Positions 44,201 to 56,835 are shown, numbered from the stretch's first letter. The stretch: 64,000 bases of DNA from Pyrus communis (GCF_963583255.1 NC_084803.1:24712428-24776427); one strand, 5' to 3'. Numbers and translations: made by a program. Notes: generated by a model not told the origin, from the letters alone.

Positions 44201-45354
44201 AGGGTAACGAAACTAATGCCTCAGTGTAGGAGAAATGTCAACTGGATGTGTGAATTCAGCGATGAAGTCTACAACTGCTTGACCTTTCTCAGCTGGCTTT
44301 GGTTGGTAAGAGATGTCAAACTTACCCAATGCTATCACCCACTTGATCATTCCTCCGGAAATATTAAGACTCTGGAGTATCTGTCGAAATGGGTTATTGG
44401 TAAGCATGATGATAAAGTGTGCTTGGAAGTAAGGACGACGTTTTCAAGCAGACATGATCAATGTTAAAGCCAATTTCTCAATGTTAGAGTATCATGTCTC
44501 TGTATCTTGTAAGCCATTACTAGCATAGTAGATGGGTCGTTCAACATTACACTTATTTCGAATGAGAACAAAATTGACTGCTAAAGCTGAAACAGATAAA
44601 TAGATAATGAGAACTTCACCAACTTCAAGTTTGAAGAGTAAGGGGCTTTACTCATGTACTCCTTTAGGTTCTTGAATGCCTTGGCACATTCATCAGTCCA
44701 TGTAATGCACTTCTTATTTCCCTTAAACGCTTTAAAGAAAGAGGCACATCTGTTTGTGGCCTTAGAGATGAACTTGGTCAAGGCTGCCACCTTGCCAGTA
44801 TGACTCTGGATGTATTTTGAAGTCACTAGTTCTTTCATGTCAAGTAGTGAAAGTTGTGTGCTCTTGGTCCAAATGGTACATGAGGATTTGGTTGTACCCT
44901 GAGTAAGCATCCATGAAGCTCAAGAGTTCACACCCTATCGTTAAGTCGATAAGTCTATCAATGAGAGGAAGGGGAAACTATCTTTTGGGCATCCTTTGTT
45001 GAGGTAGTGTAGTCGACACACATTCTCCATATAATCTTTTGAAGTATAAGGCTTTCCTTGGTCGGATTTTTCTTAACAAGGATAACATTTGCTACCCACG
45101 TTAGATAGTTGACTTCATGGATGAAGCCTATGTCTTTGAGTTTTTCAACTTTTGCCTTCATTGCCTCATAAAGATCTTCGCTTTTGTTTCACCGACTTAG
45201 TCTTGGGATCAGTGCTTAAGCAATGACAGATGATGTTGGGAGAGATGCCTAGCATGTCTTCGTATGACCAAGTGAAGATCTCGGCGTTCTCTTGCAAAAA
45301 GGAAATCAATCCCAATCGAATAGGTGGTGACAAGATGGTGCCAATCTTCACCAT
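44200..45354 (-). pseudogene. Tat reverse transcriptase/RNase H, with a missing catalytic block
   Basis: Pieces in order: 45354-45166 (FTWSYEDMLGISPNI), 45161-44958 (RT fingers, VANVILVKKNP, RMCVDYT), about 44930 (FMDAYSGYNQI-like), then 44910-44581, which is already the RT thumb/connection (HTGKVAALTKFISKA), and 44407-44213 (KPAEKGQAVVDFIAEF). The palm segment that should carry the xxDD motif is not seen between the last two RT pieces. Many frame breaks; inactive. Confidence 0.75.
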
Positions 45355-45750
45355 GTGATCTGGATAATCTTTTGAGATAAAAACTTTCTCGAATTCTTCA
45401 GTAGGCTATGCTTGTTGTGTGAAAGAGTCATCTCGTGGATCGTCGGGTTGACTGTTGTCATCACGAAGAGCCAAGTTGGCTTCATCCGGGCTGGTCTTTA
45501 TGACTTAGCCATATATATAAAAGGTCTCTTTGGGCACATGCAAGCATTGTTGCTTGACTGAAATGTTGTAGCATGATCATGCACTAAGTTGTTCTCCTAT
45601 GATGTAACCATTGCCAGAAGGTGTTGGAAACTTTATCAACAACATATGAGTGGATACTATGGCCTTAAGATCATTGATGCCTGTGCGCCCAGATATGACA
45701 TTGTACGCCGACCACAAAGAAATTAGTGGTAATAGTAGATGTGTAAAGGC

Positions 45751-47000
45751 CTATACCAATGGTGAATGGTAAGTGTATGCTCCTAAAGGTTGCACGATAT
45801 CACCAGGAAAGCTTATCAGGGGAGTAATTAAGGGATCAAGCAAGTGTTCAGCTACATTAAGTGCTCTAAAAGCTTCGATGAACATGATATTGACCGAAGC
45901 ACCTATGTCTATAAGGATCTGTCGCACATCAAAGTTGGCTATGTGAGCCTTCACGATCAGTGGATCGTTGTAAGGGTAGATGATGCCTCTTTCCTCCTCA
46001 GGGTAGAAACATATCGGATCCCAATTAGGCTTTTGATAATTGCCTCCTTTGATGTCTTCCACATGAAACACCTGGTGGCCAAACCTTAAAATTCGTTCAC
46101 TGTTTTTCATGGCCCTGTTGGAAGATTCAGAGAAGGGTGTGCCACCGCTGATAAAATATATCACATTCACCTGGCGTTGGTTACGGTTATCCCTTAGAGG
46201 GTGAAAAAGGAATCGATCAATTTTCCCTTCGTGTGCCAAAGCTTCAATGTGGTCATGGAGGGTGATACATTTCTCGCTGTCATGGCCGTTATACTCATGG
46301 TAACAGTAAAACATGCCTATGTTCTTCGTGGACTTATAATCTAGCTGCCTCAACTTTGGCTTTGGTATCAAGTGAGCTACATTGGGGTAAATGGCTGCGC
46401 ATGTGGTATTCAAAGGTGTGTATGTCTCATACCTTGGGGTAGGGTCTGTCTTAACTTGCGTTTGGCCTACTGCATTGGTTGCTAGAAGGTGGGCGTTATC
46501 ATAGCAATAACCTTGGTTATTTCGATAGTGTCCCTTACTTTTCTTATTAAAATGAGAATGTTAAGGATGGAAATCCTTCCTCTTACCCTGAGATTGATAT
46601 TTTTGTTGTCCCGGCGACACACTAGGTAACTACCGTCTGGAAGGTCGAGGTTTTCTCACTTGGTTGGATTTGGCTCCCATTTCCCACTTGTTGATAGGGG
46701 ATAGCCATAGGGGGTTTCCCTTGATATGTCTTTGCTTCGACGGATGCATGGTTGTAAGCATGTGTCATCACCTCAAAGTAAGTCTTCTAAGTGTTGGCAT
46801 TGATCATGTACTTGAAAAAACACTCACGTAGGCCCGCCGTGAAGGCTTTGAGGGCAATCTTGTCATCTGCCTTAATGCAACGAGAATATTCATGGCTGAA
46901 GCAGCTGGCACACTCATGTAGTAACTCGTCTAGCTTTTGGTGAATAATGTACAAGTTATCTGCAGAGGGGTGTGTCAAGGATCCTCCTTGTAAGAAGGTC
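45751..47000 (-). pseudogene. Tat gag and protease, degenerate
   Basis: The frame 46978-46787 is a Gag piece (KAFTAGLRECFFKYM). The frame 46413-45751 has a knuckle-like CYHEYNGHDSEKC and, near its C-terminus, a protease segment ILIDIGASVNIMF, where the usual D-T/S-G-A reads D-I-G-A. This substitution next to the catalytic Asp and the split frames argue for loss of function. The gag start further right (to about 47290) is not recoverable as a frame. Confidence 0.75.
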
Positions 47001-47927
47001 AGGCCTTGGTTGATTCCAATCAGGTATCTCGGTTTGACGTTCGGCCTTCAATTTGTTTACTTCCTCAAAGAGTTGTAGGACAAGAGGGTCCTAAGTGGAG
47101 TCATGTACTATTGGACCTTTCCTTCGTAAGTTTCTATCACCTATTAGAAGTAGGGAAGTTTGATCAAGGGCATGTGGTTTTTCCTTGGATTCATTGTACT
47201 AGCTTAAAAGGTGTGTCTATTGGAAGACCTCTGAGTCCCCTATACCTTCATGTTCCTCTAGGACTTGTCACTCCTTCCCTGGATTGGTAGCTGGCCTGGG
47301 CCGTGGTAGAGGACCGAGTATTTCAGAGACCCTTGGGTCATTAATCTTTAAGCTTATATAGATAGGGTTCTCTCAACGTTGCCTTAGGAAGTCTCGACAG
47401 TTGCGATAAACAGCTTTCGATCTTTCTGCTCCCTCTAGAAGGAGGTGCCTCCCTCCACTTCTCCTACTTTGGGTCGAAGCAGCTGGGTTGAGAGAAGTCT
47501 CATGTTATTCAACACATTGATGAGTAACTTGCTCTTTATTAGGAATATCCATATTGAAGACCGGTGACCCTCCATGTTGGGGGGTACCCAGGTGATGGTT
47601 TACGTCCACAAGGGCAAGGGGCTCTTGTGACTGAGTATGCCTAGCCTTGTGGAGCATCTCGAAGTGCTTCTCATACTACTCCTGGAGGATCTCGTTCTTC
47701 GTTGCTATCTTTTTGTTCTAAGCCTCCAGCTTTTCACCTTTAGCTTGAAGAGCAAACTTCTTTCATTCCTTCCTTCGTTGCCTCACACTGGGCATGAGGG
47801 GAGTGTTGTTCTGTGTGTTATGGCTTCCTTCGCTCCCCATATTGGAGAAGGATGCCTAGTCAAAGGAGAGTGTACAAACAATGGAAACCAGTTTGACGAA
47901 GCTGAAAAGAGTAGGAATAAGTGTATT

Positions 47928-47944
47928 TTCCCACTTATGCGCCA
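47928..47944 (-). other. Primer-binding site-like sequence of the Tat-like element
   Basis: Two bases inside the right LTR the minus strand reads TGGCGCATAAGTGGGAA, similar to the TGGCGCCGTCTGTGGGAA-type primer sites of gypsy elements but changed in the middle. Confidence 0.5.
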
Positions 47945-47946
47945 AA

Positions 47947-48475
47947 TGTTGATGCACAAAATCAGTGAAGACTTTGGAACAATGTAAAGTGTCAAGTTTG
48001 TGACCTTCGCTCGGTTGCTCCGATTACTGGTGAGGATACATATGTAAAGAGATAGAGATAGGGAAGCAAACACAAGATGTACGTAGTTCACCCTAAGTTT
48101 GGCTACGTCCACGAAGTAGAGGAGTTCTCATTAATAGTGAAGGGTTTACACAAATACATTGGTTTAAGCATAATCATCATTAGTGAGTTCTAATGACTAG
48201 TTTAAGTACAAGAATGACATTAGGGATTCATTGTAGGAGAATGGTCTTTTTTTATAGTTGAGGAGAGTCTTTAGATTTTGTTTGTGGTCGATGTGGGACT
48301 CTATAAGCTTTATTCTGACGTTGACATGTGTTGAGCTCTGATTAGCCTCCTAGTTGGAGGGAAACTCTTGTGCTTCGGCAAGGGTTCCTCAGCATGAACC
48401 CCTCAGTGGGTCTTTCAAGATATGACGTTGACCGATGCTCAGTAGTTTCGGGATTGGTCAAGTATGGTACAAACA
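47947..48475 (-). repeat. 5' LTR of the Tat-like element
   Basis: 529 bp, matched by 23448-23977 with many substitutions. Followed by the TSD ACACT (48476-48480) and the remainder of the TIR arm. Confidence 0.88.
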
Positions 48476-48515
48476 ACACTAAAATATATTCAAGGGTATT
48501 AGGTACTTAATCCAA

Positions 48516-48892
48516 ATTTTTATTTTGTAGAATAAACTTGTCTTTGGATGTATCATAGTAAGAGCATTATTGATGTATAAAACATAAAAGCTCTATAGTG
48601 AACATTTCATTTTTTGAACAAACAATATTATCTACACTAAGGGATAGGGGAGTAAGATAAGCCTTACACTGGACTAGCCATAATAATGTAGTTTGAAGTG
48701 GCTCTTAATAGACATTTTAAAAGGGATGAAAAACATAAAGTTCTTGTGAGCAAAGCAATTAAAAGAGGCTCAAATTACACTCTGTCAAATTCTTTTTAAC
48801 AATTTTTCGTTCATATGTCAAAATAATAGAAACAATTTGAGTTTTTGATAATGGACTTCCAAGATGACACACCAAGAGTTAACCTAAAAAAA
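48516..48892. other. Unassigned sequence
   Basis: AT-rich, only short frames; nothing recognised. Confidence 0.4.
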
Positions 48893-49700
48893 GGATGACA
48901 CACCGCGATTGAATATCCAATGAACGCCAGTGTAAAGGAATGTTAGCTGACACCTGGAAGGTGACGAAGCCATATTATAGAAATGTTGGGTAAAAATGTG
49001 AATAAATTAAAACAAGATATAAAACTATTAGTGAGAGTGTTGATTGCAGATGTACCAATATTACATAAATGTAATGTCAAAGAATAGATGGAAGTGCAAA
49101 AACAGTATGAATATTCTAATCTTGGGTAGGATGGATAATACTACAAAAGAAAATATAGGAATTTAAAATTCCTATATTGATAGGTGTGGATGTCAGAACT
49201 GCCAAAGAACCTTTGCTCGCCACGTAAATCAACTACATAAGACCTGAAGAGGCCCAAAACAGAGAGTTGTGCGTGGACAAAAATAAAGGTTTAATAAGAA
49301 ACCTTTGTTTTTTGTAAAATATTAACCCCTCGCTGTAAAACATGTATAGTTTCCAAAGTATTATAATATCTATAGTATGAAAACCCAATATCAACATAAA
49401 ACTGTCATTTCAGCGTTATACGAGGTAACCATAATGTCTAAATAGCCGTAAATAATATGCTCATAGCGAAATCATAATACATAATAGGATGAAAATCAAT
49501 TACTGTAAAAATCAAATATTTTCTAGTGTATGATAAATCACAATATCTCAACAAGTAATATCATATGCTCATCAAAATATGTAGACATACAAGTCATGTA
49601 GAAAGTGGCTACATGAACAAACTGAGTGTAATAATTTACACTCTGGTACTATATACTCGTAGAGCTGATGTTAAACGCATCACATACAAAACATAGTTGC
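48893..49700. mobile_element. Diverged LTR relic related to solo LTRs A and B
   Basis: Begins TGACACACCGCGATTG and shares, in the same order, blocks such as GGAAGGTGACGAAGCCAT, AAACAGAGAGTTGTGCGTGGACAAAAA and AACCCCTCGCTGTAAAACATGTATAG with the two solo LTRs. Much more diverged, and the far end is unclear. Confidence 0.55.
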
Positions 49701-49850
49701 ATCCAATTAATTGGTCTGATCAATCCCATAAGGCATATGTTAATTTGATCACAAACAATTATGCTTTTCTTTTTTCTAAGGCACAGGTTTATCTAATGCC
49801 CATTAACATACACGCAAAGCTGACGCTAACCTTCATCTTCTTCATCTTTT

Positions 49851-50060
49851 ATGTTTCACTGTAATTTGGATGGTTTCATACCTTCTTTACTGTAGTTAAT
49901 ATAACACTCCTAGTGTATAGTGTTTTTATAAGGATAATGTTGGGGAGACCACAATATGTTTCACTGTAATTTGGATGGTTTCATACCTTCTTTACTGTAG
50001 TTAATATAACACTCCTAGTGTATAGTGTTTTTATAAGGATAATGTTGGGGAGACCACACT
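49851..50060. repeat. Tandem duplication, 2 x 105 bp
   Basis: ATGTTTCACTGTAATTTGGA and the next 85 bases to GGGGAGACCACA are repeated exactly or nearly exactly. No frame. Confidence 0.92.
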
Positions 50061-52362
50061 TTTAGTGAATTACGTTATATCACCTTTATATAGTTGGTAG
50101 GACAAGTAAGTCTGAAGTGGTGCAATAGTAGAGATTAGATAGGGAGAGAGCACAATAAAATCACAATTGCCACTCAAAAGTCAAAGCAAAACCCCCCCAA
50201 AAGTTGTGTATACACAATCCTCTTAAATTACACAAACCTCCACAGTTTCTTATCTCACCTCCTCTCTAGGCTCAAAAATATCATATTTTCTACACTTTTA
50301 CACAAAAAATTGAGAGCAACAACAAAATAAACACAAACAACCTTAAATATTTGACACAAATTGACCAATACATGTTTCCTTCAACATTCTTACAAGACAA
50401 ATCCCTCACGAAAAATTACGGTTGAAACTTCTGGAAGGCTAGGTGGTGCTGAAAATGCAATCACTCGGATCAAAGATTCATCCAAGGTTCCATTGTGTCC
50501 TTGTCGTTGCATCATGCTCTAGTCTGAATGGTGGTAACCGCATCCAAATTCATGGCTCATCTTCCGCAAGCTGCACATTGTATCCATGCTTTAGGTCTGT
50601 AACAAATCAAGGTTCCAATGTAGAATGTTTAGATGTTCAATGATCTCATATTTCCCCATTAAAATGCAAGGATTGGCTCGGGCTTGAACATCGGTACATT
50701 TAGCAAAGCTTGGTACATTTAGCTAAAGCTTAAAATAAAAAAAAACAAAAGGTTGACTGAAGAAAATACATGATAGACACGACAAGGAATCAAGGTAAGA
50801 TGCAACAAAGCTTCAAAGTTGAAAAACCTCAATAACATCATCAACTGGTAGAACCATATGACTGCTAGGTGGACGCCTTAACACCATAAAATACTAAGTT
50901 ACAGGTTTAAGCTTGGCTAATTAATGGACCAAAAACGAGAGAAAACTGTGAACAGGCAGCCAAACATAAATTTCATCGATGTCAAACAACTTTATATGAG
51001 CCAAAATTCTAAATAACAAGTTTAAGCTTGCCTGAATAATCGACTACTAGTGTACAGAGAAAACTGCAAACGGGCAGCCAAAACACATAAATGTAATCTA
51101 CATTAAACCTACTCTAATATGAAGTCAGAAGTGATAGATGCAGCAATTCGTAATCTATGTCATTGCTACAAAAGCATGGTATTTGCACAAGTGATAATCA
51201 CTTTAAAAGTTTATAATACAAAGTTTCTTCTACTGGGAACACAAGAATAAGTCAGATTATGGTCATGCATATGACAGCCCTGAGAGCCCGCTTTTGTTGA
51301 TTAGATATTAGAAATCTCCAAGACACAAGACGATGGGTAGCCCTATATGATGGATATACTACTTGCACAAGAATATGATTTTTGGTTATGAGGGTTGGCA
51401 ACAACTCATGGAGAAGCTCACCACCAAGCAGGGGTTGAGCCGGGAAACTTTGTTTTGTTCTCTTTGTTGGCTGGAATGAGTATATGAAAAATATAACAAT
51501 GGAATTGTTTGCAGCTAATGATACATAATATGCCAGACAATTCTATCAGAATATACATCAAAGATTAAAATTTCAAATATCTATTAGTCTTAGAAAGATT
51601 TGGTTAAAAAAAAAAATCGTTGAAAATTAAAAATCTATGTCAGAGTTAACTTTGACATTCATCACGGATTTTTGGAGGAGTATGCAAACTGAATCAATCA
51701 GTAAATCAGATGGTATACATCAGGCTAATCAATTTATTATTCTTATAGCTTGAACATCAAGGTTCAAAATTCTAACTTATTTTGAAAATACAAATGAGAG
51801 AACTAGTTCTAAGATTAATAAAGCCCGTCCACAAAATTGAAAGCCAGTTAAAGGTCATAATTCAAAATCGAACACTTCTTCACTTCCTATATTTTAAATT
51901 TTTGTTCACTCAACTTTTTACATTTTCACATATTATGTGGTTCCCACGTGATCTAAAAGTAGATGGGGGCAATTTACAGGACAACGTAAACAGAAAGAGA
52001 GAGAACAAGAGAGAGAATAACACATATGTGTGCAAGTACCTTTGCTTTTTTTCTTGGTTTTAAAAGAGGGCTTGGTGGTAATATACATACACTAAACAAT
52101 ATTAGGTGGTTCAATCACATTAGCTATAAAAAGCTACTTTACGGACAAAGGAAGCTACAACGAAATGATGGTCAGGCACTGGAAGGGTGAAGCAAGCAGG
52201 ATCAGAGGAAATGAAGGAACTGATAACATAAACGTGTTTGGTGGTGCAATATTAATTCCGGCTTTTTGCTTATTTTCCACCATTACTTCACTTAAACATC
52301 TAAAACATTGAAATTCTTCAAACGTGCCAAGAATGAAATCTTAAATGCCACGACTGAACACA
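50061..52362. other. Intergenic sequence downstream of the ARM/TPR gene
   Basis: No convincing frame on either strand. Two imperfect ~75-bp copies of a TAAGTTACAGGTTTAAGCTTG...AGAAAACTG-like segment lie near 50895 and 51015. The 3' UTR of the minus-strand gene should occupy the right end. Confidence 0.4.
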
Positions 52363-53338
52363 TTAAATGGTACCTTTAATTGAAGACTTATCATATTTCT
52401 CTTTCCTCTCATCATTATTCTTCCATTCACTATCATCATCATCATCATCATCATCATCCTCCTCCTCTTCATTTCCCATTTCATCTCTTCCATCATTTCC
52501 TATATCACTCTCACTTGCAGTCTCCCATTCAGAATCATCAGTCTCTCGGCCAAAGATGTCACCAGCATCACCCTCACAATGGACACCCCCATGTTTGATA
52601 GCTGCTTCTCTAAATAACCACGCTGCACGCATCTGCTTTTTAACCAATCGTTCAGCATAGTCTGGAACTTTATTTTGCCTCAATGAGAGATCAGGATCAT
52701 TTGACTGAGAGCACTCGTTTATGAACAGAATGGCATCTAGCAAACTCTCTTTTGCAAACCCAAGCATGTCATAAGCCTGCGCTCTTCTCCAAAGACTTTT
52801 GGCATGACGGTTCAGTGGGTTGTGAAGACAAAGTGCACGAGTAGCATCACTAATAGCTGTCAAGGGCTGTTGCAACAGAAGATGACACTGAGCTCGGTTA
52901 CTGTACAGAACAACTCTCTCCTTTTTGGATCTCATCGGACACAATGCCAGAGCTTCTGAGTATTTTGATGCAGCTCCAGATATATTTCCTGATGAGAACA
53001 GAGAATTTCCTTCAAGCTTGACCACTAGTGCTGCAGCCTGTTTAATATGGAGATCCTCTTTAGGCATATTCTTTTCCCATTTCAATCTCTGTCTGGAATT
53101 CAAAAGTTCCTCGATCAATTCTTTCGTTCGGTTACTAAAAGAATTACGTCCTGTCCCTTGGGACTGGACACATTCCTCAAGAACATTAACAATTGAATCT
53201 CCTAGTTTCTTGTGATCACCCAGAGTTGTAATCTCCGCAAGGTCAACAAGTGCAGGTACAGCCTTATCAACGACCTATTTAATGATTTCAGTAGCACTAA
53301 TTATGTTATAATTCACAAATTACGATATCATTCAAAAT

Positions 53339-53377
<39 letters not shown>

Positions 53378-54466
53378 TTAATTTATGCAGTGCAGTTTAA
53401 ATGAAAATCTCATTAATCGAAAATCAGTGATATGACATGTAACATGTGCATACAATACAAAAACTAAAAGATGAAAAAAAACTAATGATGCAATTACCTT
53501 ATGGCAGGTACTAGGGTCTTGAAGCAACCACAGAAGGCAATCAATAGTCATATACTGCCAATCATCTGATGACCGAGATATATTACACAAAGATTCGATG
53601 ATACTGGGACAGCCAGCAACTGGTCCTCTACCAAGCTTATGATGGCAAATTGTCCTTAATAAACCGATACCAGCTGGTGAGTTTTCATTAACAAGCCCAC
53701 CCCACATGCCAGGTAGTTTCGTTAAGAATTCAGGCTTGCATATGGTAGGAAGAAACTCTGGTTTAAAGGCAAAGCAGTTAATGAGCTGGAGGGACCAGCA
53801 CTGTAACTGACTCGCCCACTCTTCTGCCTTTCTGGACTCCATTTCAACACCTCCCATACCGCGGGTGAGCAGATCGCAGTGATAGCTTAACCTTCTGTCA
53901 ACATACTGGTAAAAATGAGAATAGACTATTTCCAGTGAGCTCATTGCTAGTTGAATCGAAAGCTCAAGAATTTCGCCATGACTTGTTACGGCAGGAAAAG
54001 TGCTGGCATAGGTAGCCAAGTGCCCTAAAGCTCGAACTGCCACTCTCTGTTCAACCCATGTTAACCTTCCTCTCAAAAGTTCAACTAAGGGAGGGATTAC
54101 CCCAGCATGAACAGCACTTGCAGCAAATTCTTCCATGTTCATGGTGTATGATCCAATAATATGAGCAGCATAATAAGGAATGTATATATTCTGGTCATGA
54201 GAAAGCCAGCGACGGTTCTTTAGACCCTTCCATATCAATGCAGCCATACACTCAAAGATGCCAAGCTCGATGAATTCAGGGTCATTTGGATGTGCCATGG
54301 CAGTGTTCCAAAGGCCACTGATAGGAAGAACCTGGCCATCGTCATCCTGTGCAGGAAGCTCTCTAAAGAACTTCAGGATGCTGGCTCTTCGCTTACTTGG
54401 GTTCCCTTCCTTCATGACACAAAAGAAACATCCTGGGTATGGACAGTCAGAAGACACTTTATCCAT
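52363..54466 (-). CDS. ARM-repeat/TPR-like protein, two coding exons, about 626 residues
   Basis: Exon 1 runs from ATG 54466 to 53498 (323 codons; donor AAG|GTAATT). Exon 2 runs from 53274 (acceptor AAATAG|GTC) to TAA 52363 (303 codons plus stop), phase 0, with a 223-bp intron. The N-terminus has CPYPGCFFC, then helical ARM-like sequence (FAASAVHAGVIPPLVELLRG, LTWVEQRVAVRALGHLA) to about residue 320. Residues about 395-510 form TPR helices (KLEGNSLFSSGNISGAASKY, VLYSNRAQCHLLL). The tail, about 560-615, is highly acidic (Asp/Glu runs from GAT repeats). Plants have a small family of such unstudied ARM/TPR proteins (the Arabidopsis type is At5g10200, from memory). TPRs suggest a chaperone or scaffold partner; function unproven. 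A 5' UTR intron is likely (see next entry). Confidence 0.88.
53342..53375. repeat. Poly-A tract in the ARM/TPR intron
   Basis: 34 consecutive A on the plus strand (poly-T in the transcript), inside the 223-bp coding intron and upstream of its acceptor. Confidence 0.95.
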
Positions 54467-55232
54467 GTTCAGATTACAACTTAATGTTATACAAAGCAGG
54501 GCGGGTCACCTCTTCATCTCTTAGCTGAATCAAATAACTACAACAATAAACCATTTTTTAACATATTAGCTTGGCATTTATAAGAAAAAGAAACAGTAAA
54601 CATAATAACATAAAGGAAAATATTGCAACAGCAAGTAACCACTCAATGCTTAATTCCTTATTTAGTACAAAAAGGTCCACATGTTTAAATCCTTTAAACT
54701 GAAAATAATTGACTCTGATTCCCACAAAAAAAAAATGAATTAAAAAAAAAAAAGATTTAGGAGTGGATTTCACTAAAATAAGAATATCCAAGACTACCCA
54801 ATCAAAAAACTTTATACACGAAACATATGGTAGTGAGACAAAAGAACCTACCTCCCATGCTTCATTATCCTCTCTCTTTTATTCCACCAAATTTCTTTCT
54901 AAAATTGTCCTATTAGTTCCTAGATCGCATTGCCTACGATGACTTCTATGATTTTAACAAAAAGATAGCAGGTTACAAGTGCTCCCAGGTCAATTTTGTT
55001 CTTGCCAACAAAAACATAGCAGGTTACAAGTGCTCCCAAAATTACTCCCTCCATTTCCTCTCAATTCAAATTCAAACTGGGTCAGAACAATTATCTTCAT
55101 GAGTAATCATAAAGCTATACGAAGAACTATAAATAAACAGCAGCATATGCCACCAATGCATTTTTCATCTACGAATATGATTCCACACCCACCCTAAACC
55201 CATACTATCCCAATACCTAGTTCCTATATAAG

Positions 55233-55603
55233 GGCATGTTTACAGACAATGAATGGGAATTGGAATCATTTTGATTCTTGAGTTCCCGTGTCTACTAAAA
55301 TACAGGTATGTAAATCATTTCAATTATAAACTTTCCCTTGTGTTTACTTACACGCAAGGAATCGGAAAAGTGTTAGCTACTACTTTAAAATCCGTAATCA
55401 AATATCTAAAAGTCAGGAATCAAATCAACTACGGGGGGGCTAGTTGATCCAATTCCCTTTCCTTACTTTCTCTATCCCCAAGTTCTCCCATTGCTTACTT
55501 TCTCTATATCTTTCTCCGTGTTGTTGTTGTTGTTGTTCATTCATTTAAAATTTTGCATCTTGGTTACACTTTTCTAGAAGTGATTTTTAAACCACCCAAC
55601 GCT
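55233..55603. repeat. Left arm of a long inverted repeat around the ARM/TPR promoter
   Basis: Runs from GGGCATGTTTACAGACAATG to TTTTTAAACCACCCAACG and is matched in reverse by 56836-57192. The similarity is clear but with many substitutions and small gaps. It lies in the leader intron. Confidence 0.85.
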
Positions 55604-56298
55604 TAATCCTAAACCCTAAAACACAGCCATAAGGCTCTCACTTCAACTTTAAGGTATTCAATTCTAACAATAACTGGCCGAAACGAAAAAGCCGACGCTA
55701 ATCCGAGATGGAAAAAGCAATCCCTTCACTCTTTAAAAGTTTTTAAAATTCCTCAATCACTTTTCTCTAGGTTGGTAAACCGGCATTTGAATATTCGACT
55801 AGTACTCGGTCTTTAACCTAGTGAATCTAAAACCTCCTAGCCTCATAGGCCTCTCTGGAAATTGGTAATCCACCTAATACTAAACTATGAACGCTAAACT
55901 CTAAAGCTAAACACTTGGCTTGTCGGCATTCGAAACACTCCACCCTTCATCAAAGTAATGGAATATCCAAGGCCAAGTTCAGAGTAAGCATCACAACACA
56001 AACAATTAGATCTAAAAAAAAGGTAAAACAAAAGGCAATTCAACTTGTTCAATGAGATCCAAACTCTAAAAACGGCAAAATCATATTCAAAACAGCATTA
56101 ATTTGGCAGCAAAAAACAAAAACGGAGGACACAGATAGATGGATAGATACCTCAGAAAACCCTGCTCAGTTGAGATGATCTAACACTCTATAAAATAAGC
56201 AATTAAAAATCTTGAGAGAGAAAGAGAAATGGGAAGAGAGAGAAGAAAGGAAAAGTGCTTTTCTTTGGATTCCTGCTTCTGCCGTCGTTGCAAACAAG

Positions 56299-56335
56299 GA
56301 GGGAGGGAGGGAGGGAGGGAGAGAGAGAGAGAGTG
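56299..56335. repeat. (GGGA)n(GA)n microsatellite
   Basis: Six GGGA units followed by a GA run. In the gene sense it is a CT-rich leader sequence, common near plant transcription starts. Confidence 0.9.
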
Positions 56336-56835
56336 AGGGTGGAGAAGTTCAGCTGTGAAACGAAAACGACAGTGTTTTAGGGGTTTCGATTCGGACAGCC
56401 GACGAGAATGCACTTTAATCTCTTCCGCGACGCGCGGGGTTTGCAGTGGAGCGCTGGGCTTCCACTGGAGATGCATAACAAACAGCGCGTGAAGTCGACA
56501 AACCTATTTTTGTCGATTGTTAATTGCGGCAGACACTCAAGCGCCAAAAGACTAGAAGAACAAACAACAATGTTTTTGGGGGGTAACGGCGTAACGCTAT
56601 TCCACGCCCGTCCTATTTGTTGAGTCATGGGTGTCCGTGTAGGGTGCCTTAATAAAAAATAATGTATAAGCCGACAATATATCAAGGTCGTTCATGTTAA
56701 AGGTCGTATGGCGGCGAGATGCACCTCAGGGCCTGTTAATTGTGGACTTTTTTGAGCGCTCTGTGAAACAGAGGCTCTTAAGCCCATCAAGGTATGGATA
56801 ACGTCTGCATAGTCCGTTAAGCTAATAATACACGT

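Larger units (their letters stand above)
23448..48475 (-). mobile_element. Tat-like Ty3/gypsy retrotransposon, degenerate, with nested insertions
   Basis: LTRs at 23448-23977 and 47947-48475 (TGTTGATGC...GTACAAACA on the plus strand) are flanked by the perfect TSD ACACT (23443-23447, 48476-48480). Coding order on the minus strand is gag, protease, RT, RNase H, a second RNase H, integrase, then a long 3' part with an opposite-strand ORF and tandem repeats. A second RNase H and an antisense ORF after pol are hallmarks of the Tat/Ogre/Retand group. The LTRs differ at many positions, so the element is old. An hAT element of 12.3 kb with its own load sits in the 3' part. Confidence 0.88.
22842..48515. 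mobile_element. TIR element with ~113-bp inverted arms, interrupted
   Basis: The left arm 22842-22956 (GGATTAAGTACCTAA ... CATATCCGTTAA) is inverted at 23368-23447 and, after the retrotransposon, 48476-48515 (rejoined across one ACACT). The ~410-bp core 22957-23367 has no frame. Without the insertion the element would be about 0.65 kb, MITE-like. I could not fix a TSD or superfamily, so the outer ends are approximate. Confidence 0.6.
54467..56350 (-). other. Probable 5' UTR of the ARM/TPR gene with a leader intron
   Basis: A good acceptor TTTGATTCAG|CTAAG lies at 54525, 58 bp upstream of the ATG, and a donor TTTTCTGAG|GTATCT at 56150. A ~1.6-kb leader intron between them would join a CT-rich first exon (56151 to about 56350) to the coding exon. 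The intron contains long A/T runs and short frames without meaning. Splice sites are inferred by eye. Confidence 0.5.

Noticed and set aside
52367..52660. Plus-strand Ser-rich or His-rich ORFs
   Set aside because: They are shadows of the GAT-repeat acidic tail of the ARM/TPR gene.
56377..56685. 102-residue minus-strand ORF upstream of the ARM/TPR leader
   Set aside because: No domain, overlapped by a plus-strand ORF of similar size, and located in the presumed promoter.
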